Assembly (NCBI RefSeq): GCF_018446385.1
Contig: NC_055999.1
Span: forward strand, 81,111,859 to 81,175,858
Reading direction: 5' to 3'
Source: Zingiber officinale
Lineage: Eukaryota; Streptophyta; Magnoliopsida; Zingiberales; Zingiberaceae
DNA length: 64,000 bases
In this document: positions 34,985 to 43,626 of the stretch, in pieces
How positions within the stretch are numbered: the stretch's first letter is position 1
How the letters are laid out: the number at the start of each line of letters is the position of its first letter
The notes under the pieces: model-generated
The model's input: the letters and a program-made list of their open reading frames with translations, nothing else
The model's database searches: none
What the model was told of the DNA's origin: nothing
Program-made: the position numbers and the translations under genes

Positions 34985-35374
34985 TCAAGATGCTTGATCC
35001 CTTTTCGCTAGATGAACCTGTGCTTAAGCTAGTTCTTCCTTGATACATTGGATGCTGTTTTGTAGATGGGCAATGATTTCATCTTTTATTTGGCCTTCCT
35101 CTTGCAGGAGGGTTACAGTGTCCTCGTGCTTCAGCTTCAAGTAGGCAATAAAATGAGTCTGACTCCTCAGGTCTGAATGAGCCTTATGCTTTAGAGCTGC
35201 CTCGGCTCAGGTCCTGGATTTAGCTGACAGCCAGAGTTCTTCCATTTCCTGACAGAGAGAGGATTGAAGGTCCCTACTTTGCGTCATCTCAAGTAGGGCC
35301 TTATCTTTATGAGTTAATAACTGAGTCAAGTGAGTAAGCTGGTGACGCGGAGAAGATATCTCATCTGATTCCAT
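34985..35374 (-). pseudogene. T1 antisense ORF 3, small coiled-coil protein, broken
   Basis: From ATG at 35374 (MESDEISSPRHQLTHLTQLL) the frame runs ~130 codons to TGA at 34985, with internal stops at about 35206 and 35036. The sequence is helical and heptad-like throughout: HKDKALLEMTQSRDLQSSL, LKLKHEDTVTLLQEEGQIKD, IIAHLQNSIQCIKEELA. It lies between the tandem array and the polypurine tract. I do not recognise a family. It could be a decayed relative of the coiled-coil exon of ORFs 1 and 2. Confidence 0.55.
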
Positions 35375-35697
35375 GAACAAAGAGGAAGGGTGCTTGAGGA
35401 AAGTGAAAGCAACAGTATACACGACCCCTTTTTAAAGAGGGGAATATGAAGAGTGAATCTGGGGGCACGCAAAGATATTTGGGAAATAGTATGGGATTTA
35501 TGGAAAAGTAGCATGATCGAGGAGGGGAGAAGGAACACACATGCAATAAAATCCCACCTATCATTTATGAAGGGTGATAAATTTTGAGTGGGATATTGGG
35601 AAAAGGGTCAGCAACTAAAGAGACACAAAGGTCAGGTCAGGTAAGAATGGGGCTTGGGTCTAGTCAGTCAGACTAGAGCCTCCTTCGACTAGACTTG

Positions 35698-35708
35698 AAG
35701 GGGAGGCT
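35698..35708 (+). other. polypurine tract of T1
   Basis: AAGGGGAGGCT directly precedes the LTR start TGTGATACGG. Confidence 0.65.
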
Positions 35709-37265
35709 TGTGATACGGTGCATGGTGGAGGGGTCGGATAGATGACACGGTCAGAAGTCAAGCTTATGTGGAGGTCAGAAGTCAAGTTTATGTGGAGGTC
35801 AGAAGTCAAGCTTTTGTAAAGGTCGAAAGTCAAGCCTGCGTGGCGGTCAAAGGGCCAACCCACGTGTAAGTCAAAAGTCAGGATTACAGAGCGATCATGG
35901 TTGAGCTTATGTGGCATTCAGAGGCCAGGCCTACAGGGCCAGTATGAACTTGCAGGTCAGGAGACACGGATCAAGACGTACAGGTCAGGATATACGGACC
36001 AAGACGTGCAGGTTAGGATAGGTGGCATAAGGCTCGCAGGTCAGGACTCACAGGATAAGACAGGCAGAGCAGGAGACACGGATCAAGACATACAGGTCAG
36101 GGCTTATGGGATATAGTTCCAGAATACAGTTCCGGACTTACAGGGTAAAATACATAGCAGGGTCGGGTTACGAAACGAGACTTAAGGAACGATAAGCGAA
36201 GGCCTCAACTGGCAGGGCGGTAAGCGCAGGTCGGGATTTACGAAGGGGAAATGTAGGGCTGGACGTACAGATCTGAATTCACGAGGCGACAAGCATAAGA
36301 CAGGTAATGCGCCAGGGAATGCCGGTTTGTGCCCACAGGTCAAGATTTGCATGTACAAGGACCCAGGCCAGAGTTAACAGACCGGGGTGGGCACACATTA
36401 TATGACAATCAAGTCAGGGAATTGTAACAACCTGTCAGAGAATAATCACCGCATGTCAGGGAATATGGTAACGGTTTAGGCTCATTGCCCGCCGATCCCT
36501 TCTCAGACCTATAGGAGGACGCCATGTGTCATTCATCGCTAGACAAATTCTGACACCTGACATTCCCTTACACTCGTCAGACTCCAGAAGTACTCACTGC
36601 CATATAAAAAGGGAGGCTTTTTCTCAACGCAGGTACGCTCACTCGTCTTTACGCATTCGTCATTTACTTTCGTCCTTTCACTGAGCTTATGGGGAAAAAG
36701 TACCTGACTTGAGCGTCGGAGGGCCTGACCCATGGTTCTTGGTCTCTAACGTGAGGGCGGCTTGTCTGAGTATGTGCAGGATCCTTGCCTCATCGTCCTT
36801 GTCATCACCTCCTGTCATCACCCCCTGTCATCCATCCTTGGGAACCTTTCCAGGAGGTACCAGATCAACCAGGCGTCTCAACGACTTTCTGTCAACCTCG
36901 AGGACAGCACAGCCAGCCTCCGTCTGACTCAGCTTCCGGACGGGATCAAATCAGGAGAGGGCTTTCCATCTTATTCTTCTTGAGCTTTAACCTATTCAAT
37001 AGGTGATCAAGATGTGCTTGCATTGATTAGTACACGACAGATAATTCATGTGGCAAAAGATACTTGCTCATCGCAAGGTTTTATAGCCGAAGTCAGATCC
37101 TCTGGTCCAGAATTTTCTGGATAAGAGGTCCTGTTCTTTTATTAGTTGGTTAGGTTAGATCCCACATGTTAAATAGATAGGATTCAATTCATTCAATTAA
37201 TAAATATACAGGGGACTAAGATATCTCTGAACCAAAAAATCCCTACCCCTCGTCACCGGCCCACA
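35709..37265 (+). repeat. 3' LTR of T1 (right end estimated)
   Basis: Starts TGTGATACGG after the polypurine tract. It includes local tandem repeats of about 24 bp at 35745-35850 (GGTCAGAAGTCAAG blocks) and related AGGTCAGGA blocks to 36110, then a TATA box at 36603. There is no second LTR in the window to fix the right end. I place it where the low-GC flank begins, ±50 bp. Confidence 0.5.
36603..36610 (+). promoter_or_regulatory. TATA box in T1 LTR
   Basis: GCCATATAAAAAGGGAGGC is the strongest TATA-like element in the LTR. Transcription would be expected to start some 25-35 bp downstream, marking the U3/R border. Confidence 0.55.
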
Positions 37266-38568
37266 CGACAGACCATTTATCACTTTTAAGTAAGGAGTTA
37301 TTATTATTATTATTATTAAAAAGTCAAGTTCTTGAAAATCTTATGCAATTATTAAAGCAGTCAATTATAATTATTAAATCATTAAATAACAAATATAGCA
37401 GTCATCGATATACAGTGGTTAACGGTCTGTTATAATAATTTTACAATGACGTTAGTATTTTTTGTAAGTGATTCTAATTAATTTTAAATATATTAATCGA
37501 ATTGTTAAATTATTTTATCTAAAAATCTTTATGTACAATATTTTTAATTAAAACTAGTGCATATTATATGTATAATATAATATATGAATATATCTAAATT
37601 AGTACTTTAGATTTATAAATTGATCTTAGTAAAAGTGTGCTAGATAGTGCAATGTAAGGTGGTGCTCGAAAACCTCAACAGTAAGTTACTGTAACAAATT
37701 CTTCATATAAAAATTAATTTAATATCACACTCATATTAGCGAAAAAGTCGATAAAAATATACTTTCTAACATTGTCGGCCCAAATTATGTATAGAAATTT
37801 CTCCGCTTGTGGAATTACCAATCCTAAGATGTGAGTGTAAAATGAATTATGACCGTACATGTTTTTTATATAAATCAACTAGAGAAAATTACTAATAAGG
37901 CTTAAAATTATTTTCAGTGTGAAAAGAAAACAAATAACACTAACGTAATTTTATTTTAAGTTTCAATAAAATTAGTTATTAAATGATTCATATTCTTAAT
38001 AAAATAATAAGATAAATAATATTTTTAATATATTATAATAATTGGAGTGTTATGTTGCATATTAGGTATTTAGGTTTTATCCTATTAATCCTAGAGATAG
38101 ACAACTTTCTTCCTTCTTCCTTGATTAATCTATCTGATAAATTCAGAGTCCACTTATGCACACTCAAAAATCGATTTTTTAAATCTTTATCTTTAATGTG
38201 ATTCAAACCCTAATCTTCTTACTTATTTTCCTAATGATTTACCAATGTACCATACCTATGAGAAGATTAATGTAACGACTACTTTGTAGTTACTATACTA
38301 ATGTTGGAATAAATATATTTTTAGTAAAAAAATATATAAAACATTTCTCAGGTTGTTAAGAACTTCAAGTTGTACTCTTATCTTTTCTACTACCAACCCA
38401 TTCTTTTTAGAGGCAAATCCAAGAAAAGATAACTATTTTGAATCACTTAAATTTCAGTTAAATAATAAATACATTGAATAGACTTGGCATGATTTAGTGG
38501 AGGCCAGATCTCCTGGTTAAAAAAAATGGAACAGAGAATATACCATAGAATGGTAGTTGAATTGTTGT
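37266..38568. other. AT-rich host DNA, no gene seen
   Basis: About 1.3 kb of strongly AT-rich sequence with a short ATT microsatellite at about 37297-37317. I see no ORF, repeat boundary or RNA gene. Confidence 0.6.
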
Positions 38569-38865
38569 CATGATCTGGTCGTAATTAGTTGTGATCCCTT
38601 TTTAGGTTCATCGTCTCCTCATGTTATAGTTTGGGTCAGGACTGATGGGTAGAGGCCATCCGAGGCCACCCCCAGTTTGGCACCCGACAACCTAGTTACT
38701 TGTCCATCGTCAGCGGCCTCCGAGTGACCTCCGAATGCCTAGCGCCGAGCAGGGCCGGCCTCCGGGTGGTCTCTGGCCATTCGCCCGACCCAAACTATAA
38801 CTTGGGAGGTACGGTGAACCCAAAAAAGGATTGCAACCAATTACAATCAGATCGTGACCATGATC
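38569..38865. mobile_element. foldback / MITE-like element
   Basis: The left arm 38569-38637 (from CATGATCTGGTCG to TAGTTTGGGTC) and the right arm 38787-38865 are imperfect reverse complements over about 70-78 bp. They enclose a GC-rich core of about 150 bp that itself contains a smaller inverted pair (GAGGCCATCC versus GGTGGTCTCTGGCC). No ORF. The GC-rich hairpin in an AT-rich flank suggests a small non-autonomous DNA element. TSD not established. Confidence 0.7.
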
Positions 38866-38904
38866 TTACCGCAATTATAAGTGGTCCATCACCTAATCCA
38901 CTTT

Positions 38905-39159
38905 TTGTAAACCAGGGATCTGATCTCGATTAAGTGTACTCCTTAACTAACACCTTCAGTTCAACACAACTTTCTAAAAAAGTTGGATCAGATCCAAAAA
39001 TACAAACACCATTTTGTGCCAAAGCATTTCAACAATCAACAATCACAGGATATGCAGCAATTTGGAGATTCAGTTTTTACACCATTTGAACAGACAAAAT
39101 GTCTAAACTTTAGCAATTTGAACTCATCTTTCAGTCAGAAAAATGCTCAACGCTCATAC
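38905..39159 (+). repeat. ~255-bp direct duplication flanking copia D (left copy)
   Basis: About 94% identical to 43231-43482. It ends exactly at D's left LTR terminus, while the other copy starts within five bases of D's right LTR terminus. Both copies contain an open plus-strand frame including HHFVPKHFNNQQSQDMQQFG and SVFTPFEQ, of unknown origin. Confidence 0.85.
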
Positions 39160-39337
39160 TATAGTAATTAAGAGAAGGAAAAAATTAATCATATTATTGA
39201 ATCTAAAATTGATACATAGAAATACAGAGTATAAGGTCTTATATAGTTAAGTTAAGAAACTCTAAACTCTATATAAAAAAAAGAAAAAAGTCCAAATTGC
39301 CCTAAAAGCTATAAACAAATAAATATATAATCTAACA
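39160..39337 (-). repeat. 3' LTR of copia D
   Basis: Starts TATAGTAATT (versus TGTAGAAATT in the partner) and ends TCTAACA. It aligns with 43070-43225 with substitutions and a ~20-bp length difference. Confidence 0.8.
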
Positions 39338-39832
39338 TCCAACTCAAACTCACATTGCTATAGCTATAAGCATTGAGAGTTTGTCAGATAAGAAATGAAA
39401 ACGTGAAGCGGAATGTGTCTTGGTAAACATATCAGTAATATGTAGCTTTGAAGGAACAAAAGGCAATATGATGGTGTCAATCTAAAGATGATGACAAGTA
39501 ATGTGATAATCAATTTCAATATATTTCGTCCGCTCATGAAAAACTGAATTGCGTATAATTTGAATAGCACTCTGATTATCACAATATAATGGAGTAGGTT
39601 GATGAAGAGAGACACTCATATCCGCAAGCAACCAACGCAACCAAATTATCTCACAAGTAGTTGAGGTCATGGCACGATACTCAGCTTTTGTGGAAAATCT
39701 AGAAACAACATCTTGCTTTTTTACTCTTCCAAAAAATGAGGGAATCCCCAAGAAAAATGCAAAAGTCAGTGGTAGATTTGCGATCTGTAGGATCATTAGC
39801 CCAATCTGCATCACAGTATGCACGCAGCTCAA
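39338..39832 (-). pseudogene. copia D RNase H
   Basis: The minus strand shows STKAEYRAMTSTTCEIIWLR, LLADMSVSLHQPTPLYCDNQ and SVFHERTKYIEIDYH. After a stop at 39486 the tail continues (FVPSKLHITDMFTKT), ending near the LTR. Confidence 0.8.
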
Positions 39833-40394
39833 GAGATAACGTAGAAGGAAATAAAAGGCTTTGAAATTGAGTGCCCCAAAGATACCTGAGAATACGAAGA
39901 ACAGCAGCCCAATGAACCTTAGCTAGTGCAGCGACAAATTGAATAACTACATGAACAGCATACGCAATATCTGAATGAGTCATGGTGAGATAAACCAAGT
40001 TTCCAACAATAGTTCTGTACAAACTAAGATCCGACAAAGGTGAGCCATTAGATGAAGAATTTCGAGCATTAGTCTCAATAGGAGTATCAACAACTCTATT
40101 ATTAGTAAGACGAGCACGCTCAAAAAGATCAGATATGTACTTTGATTGAGATAAAATATAACCTTTCGGGGAATAAGCAACCTCAATGCCCATAAAGTAG
40201 CGTAGTATACCCAAGTCTTTCATAGAAAAATAATGAGCCAATTCAGACTTCAAGGAAGCAATTTGATCAGAATCATCATCAGTAATAATCATGTCATCAA
40301 CATATAATGATAAAAGAATACAACCTACATTCGCACATCTGACAAACAATGTTGAATCATGATTACTAAGATGAAAATCAAACGAAGTAATCAC
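39699..40394 (-). pseudogene. copia D reverse transcriptase C-terminal half
   Basis: The open minus-strand frame includes the catalytic box LLSLYVDDMIIT, SMKDLGILRYFMGIEVAYS, YISDLFERARLTNNRVVDTP, LYRTIVGNLVYLTMTHSDIA and CDADWANDPTDRKSTTDFC. A frameshift near 39700 separates it from RNase H. Confidence 0.85.
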
Positions 40395-40812
40395 TATAGA
40401 GAACTTCTCAAACCAAGCATGAGGTGTTTATTTGAGACCATAAAGCGCTTTACGAAGTCTGCAAACTTCACCAGGTTAGTGTGAAATATCAGGAGGAGGT
40501 GTCATATAAACTTCTTCCAGAAGATCACCATTTAGAAATGCATTCTTGACATCCATCTAAGATATTCTCAATCGACAACCAGAAGCAACAATAATTAGAG
40601 TACGAACAGTCGTCATTTTTGCAACAGGAGCAAATGTTTCCTCATAATCCATGTCATACTCCTGAGAATAACCTTTAGCAACAAGATGAGCTTTGTATCA
40701 TTTGATAGATCCATCAGATTTAGTTTTGATCTTATATATCCAACGAGAATCAACAATATGTTTTCCTAGTGGCAATGGAACCAAACTCATGTATGACTCT
40801 GATGCAAAGAAG
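40395..40812 (-). pseudogene. copia D reverse transcriptase N-terminal half, decayed
   Basis: Minus-strand segments [72 protein letters not shown] and EVCRLRKALYGLK are separated by at least four nonsense codons. Confidence 0.8.
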
Positions 40813-42020
40813 TTAGTTCCTCAGCCATAGCACTCTGCCAAAGTGGTTACAAACAGCTTCTCTATAGGATACGAGCTCAGAAAGACAATGAATAGATGCA
40901 ACAAATGAAGAAAAAGAATGAGAATAACAAGAGTAAGCAAAATCTGATAGTTTAATTGAGTTACGAACAGGAGTGGATTGACGACGATGGAGAGAAGGAT
41001 CATCCGCAATCTCAGGAGATGATTGGGTAGTCGCAGCAGGAGGAGCATGTGGAGTGGATATCTCAGGAACCAAAGTACCAGATTCAGTTGAGCTATCAGT
41101 AGGAGCTGTGGGTGAAGCTTTCTCAATGTCAGTATTGAAAGGATCAATGCAAAGTAGATTTAACTTTGTCATATTATACGAACTAGCAGGAATAGAAAAT
41201 AATGGAATATGTTCAAGAAACACAACATGACGAGAGACATACAATTTTTGACAACAGGATCAAAGCAACGATATCTTTTTTGACTAATATCATAACCCAG
41301 AAATATACAAAGAGTATACCGAGAGGTTAATTTATTACGCTCGATATGTAGACGAAGGACAAAGCAAGTACAACTAAAAATACGCAAAGAGGAGTAAAGA
41401 GGAGCATGCCCATACAATTTTTCAAAATGTGACAAGCATGCATTGTGTGATGTTGAAATTCTATTAATCACGTGAGCAGCGGTAAGGATTGCTTCCCCCC
41501 AAAAGGTACTAGAAACATTGACAGACAATAAAAATAAACGGGTTGTTTCAACAAGATGCATATGTTTTCATTCAGCCACATCATTCTGTTCAGGAATATC
41601 TGTACACGAGGTTTGATGAATAGTACCATCAGAAGCAAGTAATTGTGAAAAATGATTTGAAGTGTATTCGCCCCCCAAATCATAACAAAAACACTTTATG
41701 TCACTAGAATGTTGAGTTTTCACAAGAGCTATGAAGTTGTTGAAAATGGTAATATAATCAGACCTATGTTTCATAAGATAAACCCAAGAATAACGAGTAC
41801 AATCATCAATAAATGAAACATAATACCTTGAACCCTCTTTTGTAGGAATAGGAGAGGGTCGCCACACATCAGAATGGATAAGATCAAATGGAGCAGAAGA
41901 AAAAGAGAGACTTTTAAAAAATGGTAAGATAAAAAAATTGACCAGTTTACAACCACTACAATCAGAAATATCAGAACTTTTTAAAGGTCCTAATACTGCT
42001 GTAGAAATTAAAAATTGCAA
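40813..42020 (-). pseudogene. copia D integrase and linker
   Basis: The core at 41568-42020 shows FDLIHSDVWRPSPIPTKEGS, RYYVSFIDDCTRYSWVYLMK, GGEYTSNHFSQLL and PEQNDVAE, then after one stop HLVETTRLFLLSVNV and AHVINRISTS. The linker 40813-41244 is serine/threonine-rich, as is usual between integrase and RT. The second catalytic Asp is retained in the degraded context FCYDLGGEY. Confidence 0.82.
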
Positions 42021-42530
42021 ATGAGACGTCGAAACATGATCTAAACGAGAGTGCTATAAATAAAAATCAGAAGATGAACGACTCAAATGAAAATATGATA
42101 AATCCACACTTGAAGCTACAACTTTTGGTACTTTAAGTTGATCTAAAACATAAAGTCCTCCTTGCCTATCACCGGTTCTAATCAATTTCTGAGATTGTGG
42201 GTCCTGAACATAATAATTGGATGAAGAAAAAGAGACTAGGTATCCAGACTCTTATAATTGACTAACAGAAATAAAATTTAAAGTAAAACTCATAATATAA
42301 TAAACATTAGTAAGAGATAAAGAAGATGTAACAATTGAACCAACACCTAGTAATGACATAGGAGTGTCATCAATAATCACAATAGATATAGATGAACTGG
42401 GAGACAAAGAAATAAAAGATGACAAATTGGATGACATATGATGGGAGGCACCAGAGTCCAAAATCTACAAAGATAAATATATACCTGAAATACCAGACGA
42501 TGACAAACCAATATGAGAGGAAGCTGACAT
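42021..42530 (-). pseudogene. copia D protease and gag tail
   Basis: The minus strand has the protease motif LDSGASHHMSSNLSSF with catalytic Asp-Ser-Gly, SLLGVGSIV and FNFISVSQL. It is preceded by a short gag-end stretch (SAMSASSHIGLSSSGISG). The zinc knuckle and capsid parts of gag are not found between here and the primer site. Confidence 0.75.
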
Positions 42531-42689
42531 AGCAGAGGGTTGTGAAGGAACTGTTGAAACTGCTCAAACATATATGAATCAGATTTCCATAAAGCATCTG
42601 CACGACCAGATATGATGACAGAACGAATAATTCTCAAAATAACCAAACTGTAAGGATACATATTTGTATGATGTGTAAAAACTGATGTC

Positions 42690-42965
42690 AGGATAACCCG
42701 TGGTCACACAAAGAATCTGAAGCAGAAAAGGATGTCAAATGTAAAAATCAGTAGCACAGGACGTCTGTGTTAAAATCAGTAGAAAAGGATGTTAGTGTCG
42801 ATATCGGCAACATAAGACTTCGGCACCAAAATTGACAGAAAAGAGCGTTGGCGCCGAAATTGACAGCACAGGACGTCGGTACCTAAATCGGCAGAAAATA
42901 GCATTGGCGCCGAAATCGGTAGGACAGGACATCGACACCGAAATCGACAGAAAATAGATGTTGAC
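42690..42965 (-). repeat. tandem repeat in copia D leader
   Basis: About eight related units of about 28-29 bp on the plus strand with the core GGCGCCGAAAT(C/T)G(G/A)CAG, alternating AGAAAAGAGC-like and CACAGGACG-like ends. They sit where gag would normally begin. Confidence 0.7.
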
Positions 42966-43057
42966 GTCAAATTCAATAGCAGTAGTAGGAGATAGCAGCG
43001 GCAACAGAAGTAATAACAAGGGGTGGTAAAAAAAAATTAGGTCAGAGAAGGAGAACC

Positions 43058-43069
43058 GCTCTGATACCA
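43058..43069 (-). other. primer binding site of copia D (tRNA-iMet type)
   Basis: Minus-strand TGGTATCAGAGC abuts the LTR end at 43070. Confidence 0.92.
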
Positions 43070-43225
43070 TGTAGAAATTAAAAAAAGAAAAAATCTAACC
43101 ATATTATTGAATCTAAAATTGATATATAGAAATATAGAGTTATAATTAAGTTAAGAAACCCTAAACTCTATAAAAAAATTGAAATTATCTTAAAAGCTAT
43201 AAATAAATAAATATATAATCTAACA
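43070..43225 (-). repeat. 5' LTR of copia D (156 bp)
   Basis: TGTAGAAATT...ATCTAACA on the plus strand, next to the primer site. Confidence 0.85.
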
Positions 43226-43230
43226 TCAAT

Positions 43231-43482
43231 TTGTAAACCAGAGATCTGATCTCGATTGAGTATACTCCTTAACTAACACCATTTCAACACAACTTTCTAA
43301 ATAAGTTGGATCAGATCCAAAAATGCAAACACCATTTTGTGCCAAAGCATTTCAACAATCAACAGTCACAGGATATGCAGCAATTTGGAGATTCAGTTTT
43401 TACACCATTTGAACAAATAAAATGTCTTAACTTTAGCAATTTGAACTCATCTTTCCGTCAGAAAGATGCGCAATGCTCATAC
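43231..43482 (+). repeat. ~255-bp direct duplication flanking copia D (right copy)
   Basis: Partner of 38905-39159. Homology ends at CTCATAC in both copies, which is exactly where D's LTR starts on the left side. Confidence 0.85.
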
Positions 43483-43626
43483 CTCGATAGAGGAAAAGCT
43501 CGATAGAGGGAAAGCAATATACAATAACAATCACCATGATAATAGAGTAAAAAAAACATTAATAATGTTTTCCTTGATCTTGTTCTTACTAAGATAAAAC
43601 TCCATGATGGAGGGAAGAAAAATATA

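Larger units (their letters stand above)
18354..37265 (+). mobile_element. Tat-type Ty3/gypsy element T1 (5' part outside window)
   Basis: A large plus-strand element in this order: gag, truncated RT, RNase H, second RNase H, integrase, two long antisense ORFs, a tandem array, a small antisense ORF, polypurine tract, 3' LTR. A doubled RNase H, antisense extra ORFs and tandem repeats before the 3' LTR are established traits of the plant Tat lineage. B interrupts its gag at 18353, and a CACTA element (23625-28494) interrupts the first antisense ORF. The 5' LTR must lie left of the window. Right boundary is estimated, ±50 bp. Confidence 0.8.
39160..43225 (-). mobile_element. copia element D, short LTRs, gag mostly missing
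   Basis: A minus-strand Ty1/copia element of 4.07 kb. LTRs lie at 39160-39337 and 43070-43225, and a tRNA-iMet type primer site at 43058-43069. The pol order is protease, integrase, RT, RNase H. Protein motifs and the very short LTRs suggest an Ale-like lineage (tentative). Most of gag is absent. It is flanked by a ~255-bp duplication rather than 5 bp. Confidence 0.85.

Noticed and set aside
37266-38568. RNA gene or small gene in the AT-rich flank
   Set aside because: No tRNA-like fold, conserved motif or supported ORF could be found by reading both strands.
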